From Micromonospora sp. WMMD961 (GTDB taxonomy: Bacteria > Actinomycetota > Actinomycetes > Mycobacteriales > Micromonosporaceae), in contig NZ_JARUBJ010000002.1 in the NCBI RefSeq assembly GCF_029626145.1, positions 3,755,501-3,819,500 on the forward strand: a DNA stretch of 64,000 nucleotides, in the 5' to 3' direction. The position numbers were made by a program, and so were the translations under genes. This document shows, piece by piece, positions 1 through 8,278 of this stretch; positions within the stretch are counted from its first letter, which is position 1, and each line of letters opens with the position of its first letter. Below the pieces are notes generated by a model. It was given only the letters and a program-made list of their open reading frames with translations, was not told the origin of the DNA and did no database searches.

Positions 1-229
1 TGGGTATCGGGCCGGTGGGCGCGTTGGCGGTGGCGAACTGACGGGGGTTGCTGGACATCGCGCCGCACCCGCTCGGGAGCGGGCCGACCGGGGTGGTGGT
101 GTAGCTGCCGGCGCCGACGGGTGCGGCCTCGGCCGCGCGGGTGACGGGGATCGCGAGGCCGCCGACGACCAGGGCCAGCGCGGTGGCGGCGGCCAGGGCC
201 CATCGGCGGTGGGGGACGGGAGGTTTCAT
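1..229 (-). CDS. Secreted protein, N-terminus only (probable glycoside hydrolase)
   Basis: This gene starts at 229 and runs off the left edge, so only about 76 residues are visible. A basic start (MKPPVPHRR) is followed by a hydrophobic Ala/Leu/Val stretch ending near an AEA signal peptidase site, which marks an exported protein. The mature start (GAGSYTTTPVGPLPSG) resembles the N-terminus of actinobacterial secreted beta-glucanases, but no catalytic motif is inside the window, so the hydrolase call is an inference. A GGAGGC ribosome site lies directly upstream of the ATG. A perfect LacI-type palindrome about 80 bp upstream fits a sugar-controlled polysaccharide-degrading gene. Confidence 0.55.
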   Translation of the reverse strand, partial: MKPPVPHRRWALAAATALALVVGGLAIPVTRAAEAAPVGAGSYTTTPVGPLPSGCGAMSSNPRQFATANAPTGPIP

Positions 230-304
230 GGTGCCTCCATCGCGCGCCGGGTGTGGCCGTTTCCGGGTCCGACGCGGTGCGTCTGAATTGGGGGGAAGGT
301 CGGG

Positions 305-320
305 TGAGAGAGCGCTCTCA
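305..320. promoter_or_regulatory. LacI/CebR-type operator palindrome
   Basis: GAGAGCGCTCTC is a perfect 12-bp palindrome at 308-319. It matches the GAGAGCGCTCTC form of LacI-family operators found before actinobacterial carbohydrate-utilisation genes. It sits upstream of the secreted hydrolase start and overlaps the stop codon of the MmcQ/YjbR gene. No LacI-family regulator is visible, so the repressor is presumably encoded elsewhere. Confidence 0.6.
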
Positions 321-749
321 CGGCCACGGTAGTGGAGCACCGAGATTCCCGTCAATGTGTCCGTCCGGTTGCGTGTGGATGTCGTCAGGCGTCGGCGCCC
401 TGGATGCCGCCTCGGGCACGCGCATCCGCCACGCGTCCGTCACCAGCTCACCCAGGCGCTCCAGGTCGATCTGGGCCAGGCGCAGCAGCACCAGGGGCAA
501 CCCGTCGTACCCGGGGGTGGTGAAGAAGACGTCCGGCTCACCGAGCAGGAGCGCCTGCTTCTCCGCCTCGTCCCCGACGTACAGCACCGCGATGTCGAGT
601 CGGATCACCCGCGGCCTGCCCGGTACGCGCTCCGGATAGGACCAGACGAAGCCCTTGTCGGCCACCCGGAAGTCGAACCCGTCGCTGGGGTTCTCCACCG
701 TGTGCGGCAGGGCCAACGCCACCCGGCGTACGTCCTCCGCGTCAACCAC
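318..749 (-). CDS. MmcQ/YjbR family protein
   Basis: A 143-residue small cytoplasmic protein of the MmcQ/YjbR fold. It shows the family pattern near the start (VRRVALALPHTVE), then the aromatic and basic core (GFVWSYPERV) and the C-terminal part (PDVFFTTPGYDGLPLVLLRL). The family is structurally similar to DNA-binding folds but its biochemical role is not established. The start is a GTG with an AGGGGG ribosome site a few bases upstream. The stop codon overlaps the LacI-type operator of the neighbouring hydrolase gene. Confidence 0.8.
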   Translation of the reverse strand: MVDAEDVRRVALALPHTVENPSDGFDFRVADKGFVWSYPERVPGRPRVIRLDIAVLYVGDEAEKQALLLGEPDVFFTTPGYDGLPLVLLRLAQIDLERLGELVTDAWRMRVPEAASRAPTPDDIHTQPDGHIDGNLGAPLPWP

Positions 750-789
750 CGGGCCCCCTCACGCCGCGCGCCGACCGCATGCGCCGAGA

Positions 790-1485
790 CTACGCGTCGG
801 ACAGCTCGACGTGGGTCGCGCCGACGATGGCCCGGTTGCCGTTCTCCTGCACGTAGCCGACGACTGCGGCACTGCGCACATCCAGGTCGGGTGGTGTCAC
901 CAAATCCAGCCGTCCCCGCTCGACGCCCAGGCTCGCCGACGCGAAGGCGCGCACGACGTTGTCCTGCCGCAGCGTCCGCCCGGCGTTCTCACCCCGGGCG
1001 ATCTCACTGTCCAGCCCCCGCTGCACGATCGCCACGTTCACCACCGTGTTGGCCGGCGGCCGCTCGGCCTGGTAGTCCAGCACCACCCGCTGCCCGTCCC
1101 ACTCGGCCACGGACACCGTGAGGGAGGCGGCGGCCGGTGACGCCAGGGCGGACGCGATCGCGCCGGAGGCCTGTCGACGATCGGATCCGACGAACTCGAC
1201 GGTGCCGTTGACGACCATCTGCGGGGTGTACAGACCCCGGGTGCCCAGGGCGCGGGCGTACGCCTCCTGCCGCGCGGTGTACGCCGCGTCGGCGAACTGG
1301 TCGGGCCACCCCAGATCGTCCCAGTAGTCGACGTGGAAACCGAGGCCGAAGACGGCCTGACCGCGTTCCCGGGCGTCGCGATCGATCTCGGTCAGCAACT
1401 CCTCCGCCGGAGGGCAACTGTTGCAGCCCTGCGAGGTGAACATCTCCACGACGGCGAAGCCGCCGTCCGTCGATGGGGTCGTCAT
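790..1485 (-). CDS. DUF1223 thioredoxin-fold protein
   Basis: A 231-residue DUF1223 protein. The N-terminal motif FTSQGCNSCPPAEELL carries a CxxC pair in a thioredoxin-like position, typical of this family. GFHVDYWDDLGWPDQFA and GLYTPQMVVNG follow and are strongly conserved family blocks. The start at 1485 is chosen because GGAGGAGACACC lies immediately upstream; the frame stays open further upstream but without family character. No signal peptide is present with this start, although many family members are periplasmic. The substrate is unknown. Confidence 0.85.
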   Translation of the reverse strand: MTTPSTDGGFAVVEMFTSQGCNSCPPAEELLTEIDRDARERGQAVFGLGFHVDYWDDLGWPDQFADAAYTARQEAYARALGTRGLYTPQMVVNGTVEFVGSDRRQASGAIASALASPAAASLTVSVAEWDGQRVVLDYQAERPPANTVVNVAIVQRGLDSEIARGENAGRTLRQDNVVRAFASASLGVERGRLDLVTPPDLDVRSAAVVGYVQENGNRAIVGATHVELSDA

Positions 1486-1614
1486 GGTGGGTGTCTCCTC
1501 CCACGTGCGGCCGGGGGCGTTGCTCTTCCCGTTCCGGCCGCGACAATGCGCGCGGGGTCGCCTCCCCGCCGGCCTCCGGGCGGACACGGGCCACCCGGGT
1601 GGTTGGATGGTCAG

Positions 1615-1917
1615 GTGCAGTTCACCGTGACAGACGTGCCGGAGCGGGAGCGTTTCGAGGCGCGCGACGAGACGGGCGCGGTCGCCGGGTTCGTCACCTA
1701 CCAGCTGACCGGCTCGATCATCGCCTACACCCACACCGAGGTCGATCCGGCGTTCGAGGGCAGAGGCGTCGGGTCGACGCTGGCACGCGCGGTCATGGAC
1801 GACGCGCGCGCCAAGGGGCGGACCGTCGTGCCGATCTGTCCGTTCCTCGCCGACTGGTTGGTCAAACACCCGGAGTACGAGAGCATCGTGGTCCGGTCGA
1901 CCCGCAAGATCAAGTAG
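1615..1917 (+). CDS. Small GNAT-fold N-acetyltransferase (COG2388/YidJ type)
   Basis: A 100-residue minimal GNAT domain. The acetyl-CoA loop is visible as EGRGVGSTLARAVM (Q/RxxGxG/A form), after the beta strand SIIAYTHTEVDPAFEG. The C-terminus PICPFLADWLVKHPEY is characteristic of the COG2388 single-domain family. The GTG at 1615 is the only start giving the normal family length; the upstream site (GGATGG) is weak. It reads toward the exonuclease on the other strand. The acceptor substrate cannot be predicted. Confidence 0.8.
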   Translation: MQFTVTDVPERERFEARDETGAVAGFVTYQLTGSIIAYTHTEVDPAFEGRGVGSTLARAVMDDARAKGRTVVPICPFLADWLVKHPEYESIVVRSTRKIK

Positions 1918-1934
1918 GACGTGCGGGTCGGCGG

Positions 1935-2861
1935 TCAGGCGTCGGCGCGGGAGGCGAGGGCATCGACCAGGCGACGGGCGGAGCCGGCCAGGTTCCACCG
2001 CCCCGCGAGGTCGAGCAGCCGGTCCGGGTCGACCGGCGCGGACGGCAGCGCGGTGGGCAGCTCCGGCAGTGGCACGTCCAGCGCGACCCGGACCACCGTC
2101 GGCGCGACGCCCAGGTAGTCACGTGCCGAGGCGAGCTTGGTGCGCAGGCCCGGCGCGAAGGACGAGTCGGAGTCGTCGAGGGCGGCCAGGATGCCGGCGA
2201 TGCTGCCGTAGCGCTCGATGAGCCGGGCGGCGGTCTTCTCCCCGACCCCCGGGACCCCGGGAAGCCCGTCGCTGGGGTCGCCACGCAGTGCGGCGAAGTC
2301 GGCGTACCGGTCGGCCGGCACGCCGTAGCGGGCCCGCACCGCGGCGTCGTCGCAGTCGTCGAGCTTGGCGACACCACGCCCGATGTAGAGCAGCCGGACC
2401 GGTCGGGTGTCGTCGATAAGCTGGAACAGGTCCCGGTCGCCGGAGACCACCTCGACCGGGCCGGGCTGGGTCACCGAGAGCGTGCCGACCACGTCGTCCG
2501 CCTCGTAGCCGGTCGCGCCGACGGCGGTGATGCCGACCGCCTCCAACACCTCCAGGATCACCGGCACCTGCGGGGAGAGCGTGTCCGGAACGATCTCGCC
2601 GCCCTGGGGGGCCACCCGGTGCGCCTTGTACGACGGCAGCAGGTCGACCCGCCACGCCGGGCGCCAGTCGTAGTCGAGGGCGCAGACCATCCGGTCGGCG
2701 CCCCGTACCCGGATCAGGGTGGCGAGCATGTCGAGGAAACCGCGTACCGCGTTGACCGGGGTGCCGTCCTCGGCCTTGGCTGCGGACTCCGGAATGCCGA
2801 AGTAGGCCCGGAAGTAGAGGCTCGCTGCGTCGATCAGCAGGATCGGGGGTCGGTGTGCCAC
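1935..2861 (-). CDS. 5'-3' exonuclease / flap endonuclease-like
   Basis: A 308-residue stand-alone 5' nuclease, the same fold as the N-terminal domain of DNA polymerase I. Metal-binding acidic positions are visible in LLIDAASLYFRAYFG, CALDYDWRPAWR, ATGYEADDVVGTL and VVSGDRDLFQLID. The helix-3-turn-helix DNA-binding part follows (GDPSDGLPGVPGVGEKTAARLI). It probably trims flaps or RNA primers in DNA repair. The start is a GTG with CAGGCT seven bases upstream, which would fit a leaderless transcript. Confidence 0.88.
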   Translation of the reverse strand: MAHRPPILLIDAASLYFRAYFGIPESAAKAEDGTPVNAVRGFLDMLATLIRVRGADRMVCALDYDWRPAWRVDLLPSYKAHRVAPQGGEIVPDTLSPQVPVILEVLEAVGITAVGATGYEADDVVGTLSVTQPGPVEVVSGDRDLFQLIDDTRPVRLLYIGRGVAKLDDCDDAAVRARYGVPADRYADFAALRGDPSDGLPGVPGVGEKTAARLIERYGSIAGILAALDDSDSSFAPGLRTKLASARDYLGVAPTVVRVALDVPLPELPTALPSAPVDPDRLLDLAGRWNLAGSARRLVDALASRADA

Positions 2862-2920
2862 GCCGGACAGCCTGGCACAGCCCTCCGACGATCCGGGGCA
2901 CCCCCGGCCGTCCGGCGCGG

Positions 2921-3148
2921 TCAGCCCTTGTCGTCGTGCCGGTAGACGGTCTCCCGCCGCGCCAGGTGCTGCACGACGTAACTGGTCACCAGCAGCAGGA
3001 CCGCGACCAGCACCTCGACCCAGGCGGCGACACCGTCGGCGACGGTGAGGCCGAGGATCAGCAGGACCAGCCCGACGAGCGCGAGGACTCCGGCCCAGAG
3101 TTGGCGGCGGCGACGTGTCGTCGCCCGGTTCGTCTCGTTCGCTGCCAC
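2921..3148 (-). CDS. Small two-helix membrane protein
   Basis: With a GTG start at 3148 this encodes 75 residues. A basic N-terminal stretch (RATTRRRRQ) is followed by two hydrophobic helices (about residues 15-33 and 38-55) and a basic tail (HLARRETVYRHDDKG). The start was chosen because GGAGG lies about seven bases upstream; the frame is open further up but that part is Arg-rich and not protein-like. No family was recognised. It lies back to back with the HxlR-peroxiredoxin gene across about 270 bp. Confidence 0.6.
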   Translation of the reverse strand: MAANETNRATTRRRRQLWAGVLALVGLVLLILGLTVADGVAAWVEVLVAVLLLVTSYVVQHLARRETVYRHDDKG

Positions 3149-3372
3149 GGCGGTCCTCCCGATCGGGGCTGCCCGCTCGGGCATCCCCGAATCCAGGCTA
3201 TGGCCCCGGGCGCCATCCGACTCGGCAAAACGTCCGTCGACGTGCTCACCGGCGTGACCGAGCCGACCGCCGACCCGACCATGCTGGTCGTGCCGGCGGT
3301 CCACCAGCGCCAGAACACACCGACCCGATCTCCGACGCGCGTGTCGTCCGCCCCCGTTCGCCGCGCAGTGCA

Positions 3373-3397
3373 TTCCAAACTGGAACGGACTATAGTC
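3373..3397 (+). promoter_or_regulatory. Promoter with two inverted repeats before the HxlR-peroxiredoxin gene
   Basis: TTCCA-AAC-TGGAA (3373-3385) is followed by the perfect 10-bp palindrome GACTATAGTC (3388-3397), which contains a TATAGT -10 element. A transcript from it would start near 3403, twenty bases before the GTG. Short palindromes over the -10 element are what an autoregulating HxlR dimer would be expected to bind; the binding itself is inferred. Confidence 0.55.
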
Positions 3398-3422
3398 GGA
3401 GCGGGAGCAGCGGAGGTAGTGG

Positions 3423-4310
3423 GTGCGGCGAGAAGATCTTGCCGACGCGGACTGCGGCATCGCGCAGGCGCTCGGCGTACTGGGGGACTGGTGGACGTTC
3501 CTCATCGTGCGCGACGTCGCCGGTGGAACGACCCGCTTCGACGCCCTGCAACGCGAGCTGGGTGTCAGCCGGCGGGCGTTGACCGAGCGCCTCGGCGCGC
3601 TGGTCGAGCACGGGGTGTTGGAGCGTCGGCCGTACTCACGACACCCACCGCGCTACGACTACCTGCTCACCGGGAAGGGCGAAGGGCTGCTGCCGGTCCT
3701 CATCGCCCTGCAGGACTGGGGGACGAGACATCTGATGGGCGACGGTGAGGTGACCGCGACGGCCGACGCCGGCTCCGCCGAGGCGCGCCGGGCACACGAA
3801 CTGGTCGGGCGGCGGTTGCCCGACGTCGTGCTGCCGGGGCCTGACGGCCAGCCCGTCCCGGTGGCCGCGACGGGCACGTGGAGCGTCCTCTACTTCTTCC
3901 CCGGGGCGTACGCGCCGGTCCGGCCGGACTATCCGCCCGGCTGGGCGAAGATCCCCGGCGCCCGGGGCTGCACCCTGGAGTCGACCACGTACGCCAAGCG
4001 TCACAGGGAGTTCCAGGCCGCCGAGGTGGGGGTCTACGGCATCAGCACCCAGCGGCCCGACCAGCTCGCCGACTTCGCCGCGTACGCCGAGCTGCCGTTC
4101 CCGCTGCTGTCCGACCAGGACGGCCGGCTGGCCGCCGGGCTGCTGCTACCCGTCTTCCGCGCGGGCGGGATGACCCGGTTCAAGCGGCTGACGCTGCTGG
4201 TCGACCCGGCGGCGGTGGTACGGGCCGTGCAGTTCCCGGTCACCGACCCGGCGGGCTCGGTGGACGAGATGCTGACTCTCGCCCGGGAACACGGAAAGGT
4301 CCCCGGCTGA
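3423..4310 (+). CDS. HxlR winged-helix regulator fused to a peroxiredoxin domain
   Basis: A 295-residue two-domain protein. Residues 5-105 are an HxlR/MarR-like winged helix (CGIAQALGVLGDWWTFLIVR, then LGVSRRALTERLGALVEHGVLERRPYS). Cys11 is at the position of the redox cysteine of HxlR sensors such as YodB. Residues 125-295 are an AhpC/TSA-BCP fold (LVGRRLPDVVLPGPDG, VLYFFPGAYAP), with a GCT motif at Cys183 resembling the BCP peroxidatic site and the strand VYGISTQRPDQLADFA. A GGAGG site precedes the GTG. The fusion suggests one chain that both senses or removes peroxide and controls transcription. Targets are unknown; the palindromes upstream suggest autoregulation. Confidence 0.82.
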   Translation: MRREDLADADCGIAQALGVLGDWWTFLIVRDVAGGTTRFDALQRELGVSRRALTERLGALVEHGVLERRPYSRHPPRYDYLLTGKGEGLLPVLIALQDWGTRHLMGDGEVTATADAGSAEARRAHELVGRRLPDVVLPGPDGQPVPVAATGTWSVLYFFPGAYAPVRPDYPPGWAKIPGARGCTLESTTYAKRHREFQAAEVGVYGISTQRPDQLADFAAYAELPFPLLSDQDGRLAAGLLLPVFRAGGMTRFKRLTLLVDPAAVVRAVQFPVTDPAGSVDEMLTLAREHGKVPG

Positions 4311-4342
4311 CGCTGGGCGTCGACCGGGGACCGTGCGAACCG

Positions 4343-5710
4343 TCAGGCCGGGAGCGTCCAGCGCTGGTTGGCGCCGGCGAAGCAGTCCCAGATCTGCAGC
4401 CGGGTGCCGTCGGCAGAGCTGTTGTCGCTGGCGTCCAGGCACTTGTTCGACTGCGGGTTGCGCAGCGTCCCGTTGGACTGCGCCTGCCAGACCTGCGCGC
4501 CGCTTCCGTTGCACTCCCAGAGCTGCACCTTCGCGCCGTTGGCGGTGGAGCCGCTGGTGATGTCGGCGCACTTGCCGAGGGCGCGTAGCGTGCTGTCGCT
4601 GGCCACGGTCCAGGTCTGCGCGTTGGTGCCGTTGCAGGTGTAGAGCTGGATGGCGGCGCCGTTGGCGGTGCTTGCCGCGGCCACGTCGACGCACTTGCCG
4701 CCGATGCCGGTGATCTGGCCGGTACGGCCGGTCGGCGGCGGCGTCGTGCCACCCATGATGGTGTCGTACATCGCGCTGAGCAGCGAGGTGGAGCCGCTGG
4801 TGTCCTGGCTCAGCTCCCAGTTCATCACGCCGCCGGCGTTGGCCAACGCCCACTGCGTCTTGCGCTTGACGGTCGGGATGCCGTTCCAGCACTGCTGCGA
4901 GCCGTTGATGGTGGCGCAGTCCCGGTTGGCGTTCGCCGGGTCCAGACCGACCAGGTACGAGTAGTTGTAGTAGACCGGGCGGCTGTAGAACGGGATGCCG
5001 AGCACGGCCTTGCTGGCCGGCAGGCCGCGGGCCTTCCACCCGTTGATGGCGTTGATGGACCAGTCGTAGTTGGCGTGCGGGCTGCCGCCGTCGTAGGCCA
5101 TGATGTTGAGCCAGTCGACCAGGGGGAAGACCGCCGTCTGTACGCCCTGCACGGTGGTGCCCTCGCTGACCACGGCGGCGGTGAGCAGCTTGCCGCGACT
5201 GCGCATCGCGCTGCTGAGCTGCGTCATGAGAGCGGTGTAGTTGCTGGCCGACGCGCCCGGGTCGGGGTACTCCCAGTCCATGTCGACACCGTCGAGGTTG
5301 TACTGGTTGACGAAGTTGACCAGGTTGTTGACGAAGGCGGTGCGGCTGGTGGAGTTGGCGGCGAGCGCCTCGAAGGCGGAGTCGTTGCCGTCGTTCCAGC
5401 CGCCGACCGCGATCGACACCTTCACGTTGTTGGCGTGCGCCTGGGAGACCAGCGAGGAGAGCCGCGCCCCGTCGACACCCTGCAGGCTGCCATTGCTGTT
5501 GGGCAGGATGAAGGCGTAGTTGATGTGGGTCAGCTTGTTGTACTGGATGGTGTTGATGTTGCCGGCCCAGGAGGGCATGTAGCCGACGCTCTTGAAGTTG
5601 TTCGGCAGCACCACGGCCTGCGCGGCGGTGGACGTGACGGTGAGTGTGGCGGCGGCGGTCGCCAGCGCGAGCAGGCCGGCGGCGAGGGCGCGGCGCAGTG
5701 GTGAGGACAT
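4343..5710 (-). CDS. Secreted GH18 chitinase with C-terminal ricin-type (CBM13) domain
   Basis: 455 residues: a signal peptide of about 32 residues (cleavage near AQA), a GH18 barrel, a short Pro/Thr linker near 320, and a beta-trefoil lectin domain from about 325 to the end with three QxW-type repeats (AQTWTV, AQVWQA, NQRWTL). The GH18 signature DGVDMDWEYP is complete, placing the catalytic acid at Glu147, and SIAVGGW and the substrate-side Tyr motif NIMAYDGG are present. It should hydrolyse chitin outside the cell; the lectin domain probably binds the insoluble polymer or cell-wall glycans. It has its own promoter and about 95 bases of 5' leader. Confidence 0.93.
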   Translation of the reverse strand: MSSPLRRALAAGLLALATAAATLTVTSTAAQAVVLPNNFKSVGYMPSWAGNINTIQYNKLTHINYAFILPNSNGSLQGVDGARLSSLVSQAHANNVKVSIAVGGWNDGNDSAFEALAANSTSRTAFVNNLVNFVNQYNLDGVDMDWEYPDPGASASNYTALMTQLSSAMRSRGKLLTAAVVSEGTTVQGVQTAVFPLVDWLNIMAYDGGSPHANYDWSINAINGWKARGLPASKAVLGIPFYSRPVYYNYSYLVGLDPANANRDCATINGSQQCWNGIPTVKRKTQWALANAGGVMNWELSQDTSGSTSLLSAMYDTIMGGTTPPPTGRTGQITGIGGKCVDVAAASTANGAAIQLYTCNGTNAQTWTVASDSTLRALGKCADITSGSTANGAKVQLWECNGSGAQVWQAQSNGTLRNPQSNKCLDASDNSSADGTRLQIWDCFAGANQRWTLPA

Positions 5711-5811
5711 CGGGGGCCTTCCCGTGGGCGGGGGACGACGCCGCCCGCGCAGGGTTGTCGCGGGCGGGAGGTGCGGGGACGCAGGAACGGGGTGGACCTC
5801 GAGGCAGCCAA

Positions 5812-5841
5812 ATCTTAAAGAGTGTTAACTGTCGGCGTCAA
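5812..5841 (-). promoter_or_regulatory. Sigma-70-type promoter of the chitinase gene
   Basis: On the minus strand TTGACG (5836-5841) and TAAGAT (5812-5817) are separated by 18 bases, a near-consensus housekeeping promoter reading into the chitinase gene. The well-known 12-bp direct repeats of Streptomyces chitinase promoters were not found here. Confidence 0.6.
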
Positions 5842-5915
5842 TCAACGACGGTGGATTTCCATCGTGCCGGTTGTCCGCATTCCACCCTGGCCCAAACGAC
5901 CGTTAAGCTGGCGGT

Positions 5916-7031
5916 GTGGGAACCGACGAGCTGTATCCGCCCGATCGGCTGACCGCCGCGCAGCGCGCCACCGCCGCCGCCGGCCTTGACGCCCTGCTGC
6001 TCACACCCGGCAGCGACCTGCGCTACCTGACCGGGTACGACGCCCACGCGGGGGAGCGGCTCACCTGCCTGGTGCTGCCCGCCGAGGGAGAGCCGACCCT
6101 GATCGTGCCGAGGCTGGAACGCCCCGCGGCGGAGGCGTCCCCCGCGCCTGCCACCGGGGTGCGCATCGTCGACCACGTCGACGGCAGCGACCCGTACCCG
6201 CTGGTCGCCGCCGCCCTCGACGGCCCGGTCGCGGCGGTCGGGTTGGCCGACCGGATGTGGGCCGAGCAGGTTCTCGCGCTGCGCGCCGCGCTTCCCGACG
6301 CCGGGCAGCGGCTCGCCGGCGAGGTCCTGCGGGAGTTGCGCATCCGCAAGTCTGCGGCGGAGGTGGCGGCGCTCGCCGAGGCCGGCAGGGCCATCGACGA
6401 GGTGCACCTGCGGATGGGCGAGTGGCTGCGCCCCGGCCGCACCGAGGCGGAGGTCGCCACCGACATCGCCGCGGCGATCCGGGCCACCGGGCACGTGACA
6501 GTCGACTTCGTCATCGTGGCGTCCGGACCGAACGGGGCCAGCCCGCACCACGGCACCTCGGACCGGCCGATCGGGGCCGGCGAGCCGGTGGTGGTCGACA
6601 TCGGCGGCACGATGCCCTCCGGCTACCGCTCCGACTGCACCCGCACCTACCTGGCCGGCGGGTCGGCGCCGGGCGACTTCCTGGACTACTACACGGTGCT
6701 GCGCGACGCCCAGCGCGCCGCCGTCGCCGCGGTGCGACCCGGCGTCACCGGCGCGCAGGCCGACGCCGCGGCCCGGGCGCCCATCGCCGCCGCCGGCTAC
6801 GGCGAGGCGTTCCTGCACCGCACCGGCCACGGCATCGGGCTCGACGGTCACGAGGAGCCCTACCTGGTGGCCGGCAACGACCGGCCCCTTGAGGCCGGCA
6901 TGGCGTTCTCCATCGAACCGGGCATCTACCTGGCGGGCCGGCACGGCGCCCGCATCGAGGACATCGTCGTCTGCACCACAGACGGCGTGCAACGGCTCAA
7001 CACCACCCCCACGGAGCTCATCGCGCTATGA
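5916..7031 (+). CDS. M24 family Xaa-Pro peptidase
   Basis: 371 residues with the creatinase-like N-terminal domain (LLLTPGSDLRYLTGYDAHAGERL) and the M24 pita-bread metallopeptidase domain. Metal ligands can be read in VVVDIGGTMPSGYRSDCTR (two Asp), HRTGHGIGLDGHEEPYL (His), FSIEPGIYL (Glu) and GARIEDIV (Glu). It probably cleaves Xaa-Pro dipeptides or the N-terminal residue before proline in the cytoplasm. TAAGCT at 5904-5909 ends six bases before the GTG, so the mRNA is probably leaderless. The stop overlaps the start of the acyl-CoA dehydrogenase (ATGA), so the two are co-translated. Confidence 0.9.
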   Translation: MGTDELYPPDRLTAAQRATAAAGLDALLLTPGSDLRYLTGYDAHAGERLTCLVLPAEGEPTLIVPRLERPAAEASPAPATGVRIVDHVDGSDPYPLVAAALDGPVAAVGLADRMWAEQVLALRAALPDAGQRLAGEVLRELRIRKSAAEVAALAEAGRAIDEVHLRMGEWLRPGRTEAEVATDIAAAIRATGHVTVDFVIVASGPNGASPHHGTSDRPIGAGEPVVVDIGGTMPSGYRSDCTRTYLAGGSAPGDFLDYYTVLRDAQRAAVAAVRPGVTGAQADAAARAPIAAAGYGEAFLHRTGHGIGLDGHEEPYLVAGNDRPLEAGMAFSIEPGIYLAGRHGARIEDIVVCTTDGVQRLNTTPTELIAL

Positions 7032-8170
7032 CTGTCGACCGGATCCTGCCCACCGACGAGGCCCACGACCTGCTGGGCCTCGCCACCGAGCTCGCCGACC
7101 GCGAGCTCGCGCCGAAGGCCGCCGCCTTCGAGGAGCGCGCCGAGTTCCCCCGCGAGGTGCTGCGTACCCTCGGCCGGGCCGGCCTGCTGGGCCTGCCCTA
7201 CCCCGAGGAGTACGGCGGTGCGGCGCAGCCGTACGAGGTGTACCTGCAGGTGCTGGAGATCCTCGCCAGCCGCTGGCTCGCGGTCGCCGAGGCGGTCAGC
7301 GTGCACACCCTGTCCTGCTATCCGGTGGCGGCGTTCGGCAGCGACGAGCAGCGCAAGCTGCTGCCGGACATGCTCGGCGGCGAGTTGCTGGGCGCGTACT
7401 GCCTCTCCGAGCCGCAGGGCGGCTCCGACGCGGCGTCGCTGAGCACCCGGGCGGTCCGCGACGGCGACGCGTACCTGGTCTCCGGCACCAAGGCGTGGAT
7501 CACCCACGCGCGGACCGCCGACTTCTACAACGTCTTCTGCCGCACCGGCGGGGCCGGCCCGAAGGGGATCTCCTGCCTGCTCGCCGACTCCGGCACCCCC
7601 GGCATCACCCCGCAGGCGGCCGAGCGGACGATGGGTCTGCGCGCCTCCCCGGTGGCCCAGATCGCCTTCGACGACGCGCGGGTGCCGGCCGACCGGTTGA
7701 TCGGCGGCGAGGGAGTGGGCTTCACCATCGCGATGTCCGCGCTGGACTCCGGCCGGTTGGGCATCGCGGCCTGCGCGGTCGGGCTGGCCCAGGCGGCCCT
7801 GGACTACGCGGTCGGCTACGCCCGCGAACGGCAGCAGTTCGGCCGGTCCATCATCGACTTCCAGGGGTTGGGCTTCCTGCTCGCCGACGCGGCCACCCAG
7901 ATCGCCGCGGCCCGCGCGTTGACCCTCGCCGCGGCCCGGCTGCGTGACGCGGGCCGCCCGTACGCGATCGAGGCGGCCAAGGCGAAGCTCTTCGCCACCG
8001 ACATGGCCATGCGGGTGACCACCGACGCGGTGCAGGTGCTCGGCGGCGCGGGCTACGTGGCCGACCACCCGGTGGAGCGGTACATGCGCGAGGCCAAGGT
8101 GTTGCAGATCGTGGAGGGCACCAACCAGATCCAGCGGATGGTGATCTCCCGAGCCCTCGCCCGGGACTGA
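7028..8170 (+). CDS. Acyl-CoA dehydrogenase
   Basis: A 380-residue FAD acyl-CoA dehydrogenase of normal length. Visible blocks are YCLSEPQGGSDAASL (FAD/substrate signature), GTKAWITHA, FDDARVPADRLIG and the C-terminal signature QVLGGAGYVADHPVERYMREAK with the glutamate of IVEGTNQIQ, a usual base position. It oxidises an acyl-CoA to the enoyl-CoA and passes electrons to ETF. The start codon overlaps the stop of the M24 peptidase, which suggests shared expression, although a metabolic link between the two is not obvious. Confidence 0.92.
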   Translation: MTVDRILPTDEAHDLLGLATELADRELAPKAAAFEERAEFPREVLRTLGRAGLLGLPYPEEYGGAAQPYEVYLQVLEILASRWLAVAEAVSVHTLSCYPVAAFGSDEQRKLLPDMLGGELLGAYCLSEPQGGSDAASLSTRAVRDGDAYLVSGTKAWITHARTADFYNVFCRTGGAGPKGISCLLADSGTPGITPQAAERTMGLRASPVAQIAFDDARVPADRLIGGEGVGFTIAMSALDSGRLGIAACAVGLAQAALDYAVGYARERQQFGRSIIDFQGLGFLLADAATQIAAARALTLAAARLRDAGRPYAIEAAKAKLFATDMAMRVTTDAVQVLGGAGYVADHPVERYMREAKVLQIVEGTNQIQRMVISRALARD

Positions 8171-8278
8171 GGGAGGTGCGTGGCGCGGCTGCGGTGGGTC
8201 GACCGTAGCCGCGCCGACCGCGTGCTCTGCCGGGGTACCTCGTCGCCGTCGGGCGGTTTTCCCGGTAGGTTGCACGCC

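Noticed and set aside
5791..5811. Streptomyces-type chitinase direct repeats or a DasR site near the chitinase promoter
   Set aside because: Only short partial matches such as GGACCTCGAGG; not enough to claim regulation by DasR or the chitinase two-component system.
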